A DNA stretch of 64,000 nt from Macrobrachium rosenbergii. Taxonomy: Eukaryota > Arthropoda > Malacostraca > Decapoda > Palaemonidae. The stretch is from NCBI RefSeq assembly GCF_040412425.1, contig NC_089744.1, forward strand, positions 41,670,599 to 41,734,598, in the 5' to 3' direction. Of this stretch, positions 1-11,160 are shown piece after piece (the stretch's first letter is position 1; every line of letters begins with the position of its first letter). Position numbers and translations under genes: made by a program. Under the pieces are notes generated by a model. The model made no database searches and was not told the DNA's origin. It saw nothing but the letters and a program-made list of their open reading frames with translations.

Positions 1-1035
1 TGAGTTTTCAGGCTTTTCCATCCCAACAAAGGACTCAGAATTGTCTCAGAAAAGTCCAAGACTTAATATTTTGCCCTTCCTGCTCAGCCAACGCATGGAT
101 GAGTCTTCTGGGAACCCTCTCTTACATCGAGAAGTTTGTTCCGTTGGCCAGGTTGCACACTAGTGTTGCAGTTTTACCTCAAGGCCAACTGGCAAAGGAA
201 GTCTTTCCTAGACTCATTCGTCTTCAACATCACCCCTGAAAATGAAGAGGACCTCAGTGGTGGCTGGTGAAGGACAGGTTTGCAACAGGGAAGTCTGTCT
301 CCAATGAGCCCTGCCCTAATGTTATACTCAGATGCTTCAGATATGTTGGGGGCCTCTTCTCAATGGCATGGAGGTCTCAGGAACGTGGTCCCCAAATGAA
401 AGGAACCTTCACATCATTGTAAAAGAATTAAAGGCAATTCATCTAGCACTTCAGTATTTTGCAACAGACTTTCAACAAGGACAGTGGCGGTCCATTTGGA
501 CAGCATGACCACCCTGGCCTACATCAAGAACCAAGGAGGGACTCATTCTTTTTCGCTCTACGAAGTGACCAAGGATTTTCTTTTGTGGGAACCAAGCAAG
601 AAGACCCGAGTTGTGACCTGCTTCATCTAGGGGAAAATGAAAGTCCTGGCGGGCGAATTGAGTCGTGGCAAACAGGTTCTGCCGACGGAGTGGACACTCA
701 GTCCACAGGTGTGCACCAATCTGTGGAAGGTGTGGGGAAAGCCATTGATAGACCTGTTTGCAACATTGAGGAACCATGTCTTCCTCTGTATTGTTCTCCT
801 GCTCTGGATCCGCAGGCTTTGGCGATGGATGCCATGCTGCAGGATTGGTCGGATCTCGACATATGCGCCTTCCCTCCCTTCAGCATGGTGAGAGAGGTAT
901 TGAAGAAGTTCAGCACTCACAGCAACGTGTCGATGACTCTAGTCACTCCCTTTTGGCCGCTCAAGGAGTGCTTTCCAGATCTCCTAAGCCTGCTGACAGA
1001 TTTCCCAAGACTACTTTCACAGATTCCATGTAAGG
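1..1035 (+). pseudogene. DIRS-like retrotransposon, reverse transcriptase end/RNase H region (broken)
   Basis: Degenerate 3' part of a DIRS-type pol. Several frames are needed. Landmarks of the RNase H domain are SDASDMLGA near 330, AYIKNQGGT near 510, the block MDAMLQDW at about 823 and ICAFPPFS at about 860, followed by TPFWPLKECFPDLL. This order (acidic DAS start, AYI-KQGGT, then AFPPFS and PLWP) is typical of DIRS1-like elements, where RNase H leads directly into the tyrosine recombinase. The element is copied through RNA and integrates by a recombinase. The 5' part is outside the window, and in-frame stops show it is dead. Confidence 0.8.
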
Positions 1036-2044
1036 TTACCCACTCTAGCTCTGACAGGCTTCAGGCTGTCAGGGAGCTTGTCAGAATGTAAGGATTTTCA
1101 AGGAAGGCTGCAGAGGCTATTGCTAAGTGTAGGTGACTATCTTCTGCTGCAATCTACCAAGCCAAAACCAAGCCAAATGGGCAGTCTTGCGGAAGTGGTG
1201 CCGAGAGCGGAATATCTCCTCTTCTCAGACATCTGTAGCCCAGATCACAGATTTTCTGTTATATCTTTGAACCTGGAAGGGACTAGTAACATCTACATCA
1301 AGGGTTACAGGGCGTTGTTGAATTCCATATTCAAACATAGAGGAGTGGACCTGTCTTTGAATAAGACTTGATAAAGTTTTTTAATACTAGTAAGCAAGAA
1401 AAACATTTAGAAGTTGCATGGAACTTCGACATTGTCCTTAAATGGCTGTCAGGACTGTCGTTTGAACCTTTAGAATCATCCTCGCTTAGGAACCTGACGA
1501 AGAAGGCTTTATTCTTGATGGCCTTAGCTACGGCTAGGAGAGCTAGTGAGCTACGTTCTGTTGCTAAAAGAGTATACTCGCTGATTTTGGGTTTCTTGGC
1601 CAAGAATGAGGACCCAACTAACCCTTGGCCACGTTCCATTTCGATCAAGAGCCTGTCTGAAGTTCTGGGCCCAACCTATCAAGAGAGAGTCCTCTGTCCT
1701 GTAAGAGCCTTATGAGTGTACCTAGAAAGAACCAAAAGTCTTACAGGTTCCTCCTCAAACCTTTTGTGTTCTGTGAATGACCCCAGTCATCCATTATCCA
1801 AGAATGCATTGACATTCTTTTTAAAGTCTGTGATATCTGATCACATTTGGGGTTTCAGGATGATTTACTGCCGTTATGTAAGGTCAAGGCGCATGAAATA
1901 AGAGTGGTGGCTATGTCTTTGGCATTCAGACATAATCTGTCTCTCTCTTCAATCTTGCAATCACATATTGGAGGTGCAAGTCAGTGTTCACTATGTTCTA
2001 CCTATGGGATAACAAAACGATGTATGAAAACTGCTGTACTCTAG
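1036..2044 (+). pseudogene. DIRS-like tyrosine recombinase (broken)
   Basis: Tyrosine recombinase that follows RNase H in the same element. It begins around SSSDRLQAVRELV, includes the core-binding segment with KGYRALLNSIFKHRG, then ATARRASEL (first catalytic arginine near 1537), LGFLAKNEDP, ERVLCPVRAL, and the HxxR box HEIR at about 1891-1902. A tyrosine lies in the region of CSTYG near 2005. The family joins the circular cDNA to the target without a target-site duplication. The catalytic residues RHR are still readable but the frame is interrupted by stops near 1370 and 1713, so the gene is inactive. Similarity to the copies at 24720 and 31125 supports the call. Confidence 0.85.
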
Positions 2045-2871
2045 GTCTGTTCTATGCAGCTGGCATGGTATTGGGGAATGAAGGATAGGAGGAATGCCTT
2101 CTTTTCCTCTGTCCACTCTCCTTGAGTAAGGATAGTCGCACTTCTTGAGAAATCTGGTGAGCACTGTGTTGTGAGTGTCACCAATCTGTGTTTTTTACGG
2201 TTTTGGTTAAAATTTTGTGGCGGTGCAGGTTAATATTTTATCTGGTAATTTTTCCCTTGTACCGTGCCCAAGGCAGGGGCATATACACACATATTTATTT
2301 ATGTGTTTTTTGGATTGTAAGCTTTGGCAACCTGCGATAGACTCGTGTTTTCCTACGTTGCAGAGCACCCACTCAAGTAGAGGTGGCTCTTGGCTCTACC
2401 GCCACGCCGCTACAGGTCGAGAGGAGCTTCAACCAGAGGCAGTACCCGCCTGCTGTTGCTCCCTCACCAGGTAAGGTTACAACAAGCATTTCATGATGCT
2501 AGCTAATTTTCTATTCCAAATTCTTCTCCTCATCAGAGTTTTTTTGGATAGTTATGTCCATTCATCCCACAGCCTTTCAGTGTGGGATTCAGCTATGTAA
2601 TTATTTGGTAAGTTACTTATATAAAAATGACATTTTTATAATAAAATAAAGTTTTATATATACTTACCAAATGATTACATGATCAGAGCCCTCCCCCCCT
2701 CCCCTCTCATGGACATAGAGCATAAACGAATTGAGCTCTTTAGCTATGCTGTACCTATTCTTCTCTGAAGGTGGGCGGGGCATTCTACCTACACCCAAAA
2801 CAAAAGAGCACTACCATGATTTTTGAATTTTGAGCTGCAGCGTAAAGTAGAAACTATAGTAATGTAATTAC

Positions 2872-4095
2872 GAGGGTAAGTCAAAAAGTTCCAGGAAAAA
2901 TTCAATATACTCTTTATTTAAGGAAATTCAAACATCATTTTTCTACATATCTACCATCTAACTCTATACACTTTTCAAGGCGCTGTTTCCACCTCTGCAA
3001 CCCTTCTTTGTAGAAATTTGGGGCCTTTCTTTAAACCATGTTGAAACTGCATGTTTAGCAGCATCCAAAGATTCAAACCGGACTCCTCTTAAGTGTTCCT
3101 TGAGTTTTGGGAACAGGAAAAAATCTGAAGGAGCAAGATCAGGACTATAAGGAGGATGTGGAAGAGTTTCCCACCTAAATTTCCATAGGACTTCTCTTGC
3201 AACCCTTGATGAATGTGCTGGAGCATTATCATGATGGAACAAAATTCTGCGGTGCAACTTTCTCGGCGTTTTTAGCCAATGCAGTCTTCAGTTTTTGCAA
3301 AACACCTTTGTAGTAGTTCCCGGTGATTGTTTTTGTCCTTCAAGGAAATCAATCAAAATCACTCCTTTGGAGTCCCAAAACACTGTTGCCATAACCTTCT
3401 GGGCAGATCTCGCCACTTTGAACTTCACTGGTGCAGCTGAACCTCTTGGTAACCATTGCTTTGATTGAATTTTACTTTCTGGGTCATATTGATTTATCCA
3501 AGTTTCATCTCCAGTAACAATCCGGTCAAAAACTCTGATTCATGTGATTCAATCTTCGTTAAAACTGCAAGAGAAAGTTCAGCTCTTTGATGCAGTTGGT
3601 CTTCGCATCCCAACGCTTTTGGGACCCAACGTGCTGAAAGTTTACTCAAACCAAGATTTTCATTTAAAATTGAAAATGCGGAACCATGGGAGATCCCAGT
3701 TTCATTAGCTATCATATCGATAGTAATCCGACGATCTTCATCCACTAGATTCTGCACCAAAGCCACAATTCTTTCATTTTTGCAGTCGATGGTCTTCCCT
3801 CTCTTGGGTTGTCTTTGAGGTCCTCCCGACCATCCTTAAATCGCTTTATCCAATCATAAACAACTGATTTAGATGGAGAAGAATCTCCATAAACTTGTTG
3901 CAAAGCTTCAATAATTTTTCCTGGTTTCCAATCAAGCTTGGTCAGGAAATGTTGATGAAGTTACTTTTCTGAAGCAGATGTTAACATCTAGCAAGAATGA
4001 CTTTTTTTCATTCCTACATGTAAATAATTCATTCAACAATTTTTCATTCCTGTAAATACATCATTCAACAATTTTTTGAACTTTTGACTTACCCG
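2872..4095 (-). mobile_element. mariner transposon with terminal inverted repeats
   Basis: The ends are inverted copies of cgagggtaagtcaaaaagttc (left) and its complement gaacttttgacttacccg (right), flanked on both sides by TA. The element is 1.22 kb, the usual mariner length of about 1.3 kb. It sits inside the terminal repeat of a DIRS element: removing it re-joins a sequence like that at 32310-32350. Confidence 0.88.
2964..3766 (-). pseudogene. mariner transposase, DD34D type (broken)
   Basis: Two open segments on the minus strand cover most of a mariner transposase. The N-terminal side includes a helix-turn-helix with ITIDMIANETGISHGSAFSI. The middle (out of frame) contains GDETWINQYDPESK with the first catalytic Asp. 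The C-terminal side has HHDNAPAH and YSPDLAPSDFF, with 34 residues between the second and third catalytic Asp. The DD34D triad and YSPDLAPSD are diagnostic of the mariner family. Frame breaks separate the pieces, so no full protein can be made. The protein would cut and paste the surrounding element at TA sites. Confidence 0.9.
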
Positions 4096-4431
4096 TATTT
4101 GTAATTATATATAAAACTTTATTTTATCATAAAAATGTAATTTTTTATAAGAAACAATCGTTAAGTAACAGTCAAAATTAATTTTTTGTAAACAAAATTG
4201 TAACAGAAATTGAATTTTTAGAATTGATCGTGAGATTCCTTTTATGATATCAAGTTGCGTGAACAGGTAGATTGTCTGCTAAAATGCAGTGAGTATCTAC
4301 CATTTGCCTGATTTTACCATAAATGATAACTTTTTGTTTTCTCCTTGTGTATGTCTGGGGAAATTAAGCATTATACAAAAGTCTGAATTCATTGGCCGAG
4401 TTTTTTTCTTAACCCTTTTTAACTTTACTAC

Positions 4432-4690
4432 CCCCCAGAGGGGGCAAGTGCCATCAGTGCATCTCATGTGGTGCAATGTAGGCATTACTCAAGTTTCCTT
4501 GTGTCCCTTCAGCCCCTAGCTGCAACCTTGTTCATTCCTTTTACTGTACCTCCATTCATATTCTCATTCTTCCATCTGACTTTCCACCCTCTAATAATTG
4601 TTTCATAGTACAACTGCAAGGTTTTCCTCCTGTTACACCTGTCAAACTTTCTTACTGTCAGTTTCCCTTTCAGAACTGAATGGGTTCTGT
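4432..4690 (+). repeat. Dispersed crustacean-type repeat, copy 1
   Basis: This contains the string gaggttttcctcctgttaca with one change, followed by a fragment ending in cagaactgaatg. A second copy of the right half lies at 32848-32912. From memory, this repeat is common in decapod crustacean sequences and continues with an 'agcgcttggcctttggcc' tail, absent here. The short stretch 4136-4431 before it shows nothing recognisable. Confidence 0.5.
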
Positions 4691-4890
4691 TTTATTGGAA
4701 AAAAGTTACCTATTGGCCACTTGAATAAAGGAAATGTGGTGAGGGTCACAGTGGTCACATTCACAAAGTTACTGTTTTGTCTTTGCTGTGATATTTTAAA
4801 AGTTTATATTGTTTGTGATCCTTATGAACTGTACATTATTTATTGACTGTTACCAGCTATCTATTGTTTGTGTATGTTACTCATTTTCAG

Positions 4891-5062
4891 AGTGAAGAAC
4901 TATGAGCTACGACCTGCCATGTATAGTGTTAAAAACGAGTCTTCGCTGTCTCTTGCTGGTGCAGCAGGTGGGGTAGTTGGAGGAGAGATACCTGATCGAC
5001 CTGAGCATCCTCCAGATCTTCCACCACGAGTTCCTGGTGCTACGTCACCCACCTCTCAGCCA
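4891..5062 (+). CDS. SH2B/Lnk adaptor gene, proline-rich linker exon
   Basis: Most upstream supported exon of the host gene. It follows a tttcag acceptor, starts at the third position of a codon and ends at CCA|gtaaag in phase 0, giving about 57 codons with no stop. The encoded segment begins KNYELRPAMYS and continues with Gly/Ala-rich and proline-rich stretches such as LPPRVP. There is no globular domain. In SH2B adaptors a low-complexity linker lies between the PH and SH2 domains, and this segment fits that place. The phase-0 end joins exactly to the next exon at 34787. The assignment rests on splice signals, the open frame and phase agreement, not on recognised homology of this exon. The alternative is a chance open frame, less likely given the matched phases. 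Confidence 0.68.
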
Positions 5063-5449
5063 GTAAAGTCAAAGCTATGCTGAACAGTAAAAGAATGATT
5101 TATAACTAAATACTTTAAAAATTAGATTGAATTGTAAGGCTGAACTTGAAGAACTACAGTGACGCAGTCTTGTCCATATGCATACCTCTAATAGCTCTCA
5201 GCTTAAATTTAAATGCTTTTATGTTTTATTTAGCATCACTCAGAAATCTTTCTGAAAAGAATTTTAAAAAACCTTTATCCTAATATCATGAGCTAGCCCT
5301 TTGGAAGTCTTAACCCTTTCGCTTACCGATGACTGATATAGAAGTCATCCAAGTTTAAGTCCTTCTCGTTTTGATGCCATACACAAGTGTAAAAAAAAAA
5401 AGATTGCACAAACCAGCAGACAAGATGAGGATCCTTTTTGGCAATGTTC

Positions 5450-5756
5450 CAGATATTTTGTATACATAAGTAACATTTATGTTTATATGTTTTGTTTAAT
5501 TTTAGATTTTTATTTTATAATTACATAATTTTTTCTGAGAGAGAGAGAGAGAGAGAGAATTTTTTTATTTATTTGTAACATGTATTTTTGTTTTGTATAA
5601 GTTTAGATTTTTATTCTATCATTGAATTATTTATCTTTTTTCTGAGAGAGAGAGAGAGAAGAGAGAGGAAATATATTTTTTATGCATTTATAAAAGTATG
5701 TTTATTTGTTTTGTATAGTTTTAGATTTTTATTCTGTTGCATCATTTATCTTTTTT

Positions 5757-5810
<54 letters not shown>

Positions 5811-6025
5811 ATTTTTTTATGCATTTGTAAAATGTATGTTTATTTGTTTTGTATAGTATTATATTTTTATTTTATAATTATATCTTTTATCTTTTTGAGA
5901 GAGAGAGAGGAAATATTTTTTATGCATTTGTGACATGTTTAATTTGCTTTGTATAGTTTTAGATTTTTATTCTATAATTACTTCATTTATCTTTATTTTA
6001 TTTATTTATTTTTTTTTTTTTTTTT

Positions 6026-6051
<26 letters not shown>
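5450..6051 (+). repeat. Five-unit minisatellite, each unit ending in (GA)n
   Basis: Units of about 100-140 bp begin near 5501, 5601, 5719, 5858 and 5958. Each has 'tttagatttttattctata', then a pyrimidine tract and a (GA)n run (5537-5558, about 5644-5670, 5759-5805, about 5897-5909, 6026-6051), then gaaatattttttatgcattt. GA length varies strongly between units. It lies within 1 kb downstream of the exon at 4891. Confidence 0.85.
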
Positions 6052-6056
<5 letters not shown>

Positions 6057-6839
6057 CACTCGCCTGGATGCCACGTGTTTTATGGAAAATTTGATGTTAC
6101 TTTCCCATTAATTTTTTCCTATTTGCCTTGTAATTACAACTTTTTGCATTGCAACAAGTAGCTAATTTATCTGGTTGTGCTATGGATAACAAATGAAAAC
6201 TGTTATCACAAATAATTTTTTGGGGGGAAAGTGCAAAATTATCCTAAATCATAAATTGTACTCTTTATGACACCTACGTAAACTTACTTCGTTACACCCA
6301 CGTAAACTTATTTGTTCCTACACAAATACAAACCTTCATTCTTTACATAGGATTTAGGTTGCGAATGTGAGCTGGAATGGCCATTTAACAAGGTCATTAA
6401 CTATCGATCAGTAGGGGTAAGCCCCACCCACCCATCATACTGCACTCCACTTTGCTTTTGGCCACTGTCTTGCAAAGATGTCTCTGTGCTTCTCTGCCCC
6501 GACTGCCATTACTTTCTGTTTAATACCTTTTTGCTTGAAAAATATTTTTTGTGATTGTTGTTTGTTTTAGAAATGCAAACCCTCAATCACTTAAAACTTT
6601 TTTTAAAAAGAAACCACAGGGTTTAGGCGCTGTCCAGGGAAGGACAGGCCTTGTAACCAGTTTCTCTCCTCTTTTGGGGTTGACCCTCACTCATTATGCG
6701 TGTTATGCTGTAAACATGATTATAATCAAAACAACATAACCCAACTTCTATTTCAGGTGTTTTGGAGGTGTCAAGGGAATTGGGGAGTTATGACCTTCCC
6801 TAGTCCTCTCAGGGGAGCCGAGTGTCTCTGAACTAATTA

Positions 6840-8640
6840 ATCACTTGAAGGCTATGAGGGAGCCTTCCGGTATCTGCTTCGACTGTGGCCATGATGACTT
6901 CACTGGTCATGGTATCCTCCTGTTCTAGGACTGTCCCTACTTCCTTGGTAACCCCACATGCAGCATAGGTGATGTGTCCCCAGGTGCTGCTGTATATGTC
7001 ATCTGTTGATGATGTCTCTTCCACATATTGTTGTCGTAGGCCACGCTTAGCAAAAAGAAGTCCAAAGAGAGGAGAAGGAAGTCATCATCACCTTCGTCGT
7101 CTTCGTCATCAGGTGCTGTCACCTCCTCCCCTTCTTCCAAAGCTAGCAAGCAGAGGAAGAAGGTTGCCTTGCCCTCCCACGGGAAGTCTCATAGAGATTC
7201 CAGTGGCCAGCCTTTTCTGCATAGAGGGCTGACAGTTTTCTTGCTAGTGGAACTGTGAACATAGCTGCTCCCATTGTTTAGTGCATGGGTGCAGCTGCTA
7301 CCCAGGGGTCCCCAGGATAGCCCCCACCCACGTTCACATGATCTCCTGTGTGATTGTCATCACTGCAGGTTGACTTCTGTCTTTTGACAGGCTGGGCAAG
7401 GGGTTAATAATCCCTCACCTGTTCCCTCCACCTCTTCGGGGTTATCTGGGAGCCAGGAGCCAGACAGGTACAGGGCTCGGGACCGGGACCATTCTTGCTC
7501 CCATCCCAGCCCATCCAAAGCCCTACATTCCTGGTTCGTTCCTCAGACCAGGCAGGACGTACACACGAATGGTCGAGAGATCACCAGGGGGCTCTGGTGA
7601 GCATCCCTGTCCTGTGGAGGGACTGGAGGGTCCCATGCCCCAGGACTCGGACACCCATGAGTTGTGTCTCATTTTGTTGGTAAACAATTTTAATGATCCC
7701 AAGGAAGAGCCCTTGGCTTTTCCTGCAGTCTTTTCTTCTGCCATCAAATCTTTCTGGGGACCCCAGAGGGAACCCAGAGATTTGATTGGCCTGCCATAGT
7801 CTAGGCTTGCTGAAGAGGTTTTGGACCAGGTGAATTCTCTTGGTTCTGGGCAAGAGAATTCTTTCCAGTCTGGCTGTTTATGCAAGACACTTCCTCTGCC
7901 CCTAGCTCACCAGAGGAAATATTATGTTCCCACAGAGAGCCCATTGCCAACCAAGCAGGTTGACCCAGACCTGCCTCATCTGTTTCCCAGTCTGTCACTG
8001 GAGTGTCTCTGTGCGGAAGAAATCTTCATCTCAGGCAGAGGCAGTGGCACTGGAATTGACTGCAATGGCAGCATTCAACTCAGTCTTGTGGATTGATCTT
8101 TAGTCCCTGTCAGTGGCCAAGATCGCTTCTTCTTAGGGCACCCATGTATCTGAGAAGGATGCAGCCGTCAAGAGACTGTTGCTGTCAGGAGGTAAGGCTA
8201 TTATCTACCTTGGCCAACAGACAGCAAACTTGTGGGCTAATCTAGTGTCAGAGAGGAGAGACATTGTGCTGTCTCAAAGCTCTAGGTTTGTTGGTCCCAA
8301 GTAAGCTTTGATGCTCAGGAATGGACTGGTTCTGGGATCCTCCTCCCCCTCTTTGCTAGAGGTGAGGTGGAGGCCATGAGGGGCAGGCTTTGGGTCGACA
8401 ACAACAAGCTTGTTCACCAAGCAGTGGCTAAGACCTTCAGGTTTGCGCGTGGCACTGCAGCCAGACCCTCAGGTCAGGCTGGCCCTTCCTCTACCCCAGT
8501 AGCAAAAGGTGCACAGCTGCACCCCTTTCAGCCCTCCTCCTGTTCCGGGGAGGAGAGGGAAAGAGAAAGAAGGGTGGGAGACGCTGGGGCGGCATTCCAC
8601 CCCACTTGCTGATGATGGGGGGGAGTGCCTGTCAAGCCAT
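6840..8640 (+). pseudogene. Gag-like ORF1 of DIRS copy (degraded)
   Basis: Fragments of an ORF1 protein in changing frames. FDCGHDDFTGH lies near 6877, followed by a strongly basic and serine-rich stretch (KKKSKERRRKSSS near 7051, KQRRKK near 7150). A conserved Gag C-terminal piece (LWANLVSERRDI near 8233) comes just before the reverse transcriptase. A basic, nucleic-acid-binding ORF1 is usual for these retrotransposons. Start and end are uncertain because of decay. Confidence 0.5.
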
Positions 8641-8779
8641 TGGGCAACTTGGCAGCGACATGGAGCAGAGACCTGCGTAGTGGATATGTTAGGTAGGATA
8701 TCTACTATCCTTCATCTCACCCTTGATCTGGTCAGATTCCAAATGTACATTCCCAGCTCACAGAGGGACCTTGCCTTTT

Positions 8780-10330
8780 GAGAAGAGGTGAATGCGATGC
8801 TCCGGAAAGGCGCTGTGGAAGTCGTGAAGGGCTGGTCTCTAGGGTTTTTACAGCAGCCTGTTCTTGGTGTAGAAGGCGACAGGCGGCTGGAGGCCAGCCA
8901 TTGATCCCTCTTCACTGAACCAGTTCATTCACCAGACCCAGTTTAAGATGGAAACAGTCTGTTTGGTTCTCGATTCCATCAGAGAGGACGACTTCATGCT
9001 TTCGGTGTATTTGAGGGTTGTGTATTTTCAATACCTATCCATTGGGCCTCCCGCAAGTACCTCTGCTTTACCCTCTGGGGGACAGTGTTCCAGTTCAGGG
9101 CACTTTGCTTTGGACTCTCAACTGTTCCCCATTTGTTCACTCGGATGTTCACTTTGATCTCGGCTTGGGCTCATTTGCATGGGATACGCCTTGTTGCCCC
9201 AGTTGCTTTAGTTGAGGGATTGGCTTCTCGAGTTTTGTCACAACCTGGGTGTAATGATCAACTTCAAGAAGTCAGATCTCATGCCTAAGCAGAGGGTATA
9301 GAATCTGGGCATGCTGACAGACACAGCAGCAGCGAGGGTCTTCCCTTCAGATTCTCATATCAACAGGTATAGAGAAGCAGTGCGAAAGTTCCTGTCTCAA
9401 CAGGAAGAACTTGCCCAGCAGTGGCAGGTTGTTCTGGGTCACCTTTTATCATTGTAGGAGTGGTCTCTCATGGGTGGCTTCACCTCCGCTCCCTTTAGTG
9501 GAGGATGGAGTATTGGTCTCCAGCGAGGGACCGTCCTTTCTCTGCTATTCCTGTCAGAGGAAGTGAGGAGAGATCTAGCTTGGTAGTAGATAACAGAAGT
9601 CTCTTAATGGGGGTGCCATTGGGCACTCCCCTCTCGAGATACTTCTGTTTTTGTTGGTTTCAGGTGTGTGGGGCCAGAATAACAGACACCTCCACATCAG
9701 TGTCCTGGAAAGCAGCGTTTTTAGCCCCACAATAGTTCCGGGACTGAGTGATGAGGCACTCCATGGCGTTGATGAGCAACAACACTAGGGTAGTGGCATA
9801 CGTTAACAAGCAGGGGGACTTGTGTCCTTCCAGCTACACAGGTTGGCGGTGCAGGTACACAAGTGGGCAGTAGCACATTTGATGGAGTTGTCAGGCAGGT
9901 AGATTCCAGATTCTCGAAATGTGGTGGCAGACAAACTCAGTTGCCAGAGTCAGGTGATAGGGACAGACTAGTCCCTACACCACAACATTGTGAGAGACTC
10001 TTCAAGTTATGGGCAGTCCCAGACATAGACTGGTTCACAACCCAGTACAACAGAAGTTACTGGTGTTCTGCTTGATTGTGCCGGACCCGTGGGCTGTAAT
10101 GGAGGATGCTTCACAGCACTCATGGGACAACTTAGAGGCTTATGCCTTCCCTCCGTTTTGCCTGATTTGTCAGGTGATCAACAGGGTTCTGATCCCCCTG
10201 AATTTCATATTGACTCTGGTGTCTCCCAATTGGCCAAATGCCAAGTGGTTCCTAGACCTGCTGTCTCTGTTATCCAAGGTCCCAAGAGAGTTTTTCCCAT
10301 GGTACAACCTTGTGCCAGTCACGTTTCAAG
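8780..10330 (+). pseudogene. DIRS-like reverse transcriptase/RNase H (broken)
   Basis: The reverse transcriptase begins near VNAMLRKGAVEVV (8790). It includes FQFRALCFGLSTVPHLFTR (about 9085), the DIRS form of the palm region, followed by SAWAHLHGIRL. The catalytic YxDD that should follow is missing: the sequence goes straight to LVEGLAS. The RNase H part has NNTRVVAYVNKQGG near 9778, then VADKLSCQSQV, VIG-D, and AYAFPPFC near 10140 with SPNWPNAKWFLDLL. Relation to the copy at the window start is clear at AFPPF. Frameshifts are many. The loss of YxDD and the frameshifts make it non-functional. Confidence 0.8.
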
Positions 10331-11160
10331 AGGTATCACCAGGCACTTCATGCCTGCAAAGGAGAGGGTTTTTCTCAACACATAGCAAAGGAGATGTGTT
10401 GATGCCTACTGAAATCTTCAGCATCTGTGTACCAGGGGATATGGGCTGTCTTTTGTGGTTGGTGTCTCTCTGGTCAGAGCTTCTTTTCAGCGGGTGGCGA
10501 CTTTCTAGTCTTTCTTTGCCGAGAGAATCTTCTCTCCATTTCGGCCATTTGGGGCTACAGAGCTGTCCTTGGCCAGGTCCTTCAATTGAAGGCAGTAGAT
10601 CTCTTGTCCTCGTCAGATAACTCTGTGCTTCTGAGGAGCTTTGAAAAGTTTTGCCCACTCAGGGAACTCAGACCCCCCCGAGTGGGTCATAACTATTGTC
10701 TTGAGGTGCCTAACTCGTAGTCCGTACAAAGCTGTTTAGAGAGCTGTTAGACAGAGATCTGACTCTAAAGACTGTTTTCTCGCTTTCTCTGGCTTTGATG
10801 AAGAGAGTAGGCGAGCTTCAAGGCATTCAGTGTTAAGCACTTGAGGGAATGGGGATCTGTTACACTTGAGTTGGTCCTGGAATTTGTAACAAAGACTCAG
10901 AATCCATTGGTCCCTGATGCCAGATTTGAGTCCTTGATCCCCGCTAGAGGACTTTGTAGGTAATGATCGGGACAGCACCTTGTCCAGTTAGGTGCTCCGG
11001 TACTACCCAGAGAGAATTCGGCATCTCAGGCCTGAACATCAATGCCTCTTCATTAGTACCAGCTCAGCCAAGAAAGAGGTGTCCAAGAACAATCTCTTTC
11101 GGTCTTCATGAGACATCAAATGGGCATACTCTTGTTTTTTTGATGAGGTAGAAAAGAGTT
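10330..11160 (+). pseudogene. DIRS-like tyrosine recombinase of second lineage (degraded)
   Basis: Pieces of a tyrosine recombinase follow RNase H. The clearest is KTVFSLSLALMKRVGELQ near 10770, matching the block around the first catalytic Arg in the other DIRS copies (KK-x-hFLhALATAKRVSEL). The HxxR and Tyr boxes are not safely readable. Its position between RNase H and the 3' inverted repeats supports the call. Confidence 0.5.

Larger units (their letters stand above)
2045..4135 (+). mobile_element. DIRS 3' non-coding region and terminal repeats, split by mariner
   Basis: Downstream of the recombinase is a 3' region shared with the copies at 31560-32350. It contains CCCACTCAAGTAGAGG near 2368, then two arms related to 'gtaattacttggtaagt' with 'tttatcataaaaatg'. 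The arms start near 2590 and 2650, and a third piece lies near 2860 and 4103-4135. DIRS elements have inverted termini plus an internal complementary region used to make circles, which matches this arrangement. A mariner at 2872-4095 interrupts the last arm. Confidence 0.7.

Noticed and set aside
459..1091. A 210-codon open frame as an independent gene
   Set aside because: Only its second half matches DIRS RNase H; the first half is a shifted frame of the same domain. It was merged into the broken DIRS polymerase.
5588..6161. Arg-Glu repeat proteins
   Set aside because: They are translations of (GA)n runs in a minisatellite with no conserved flanking protein. The same applies at 29038-29308 and 38447.
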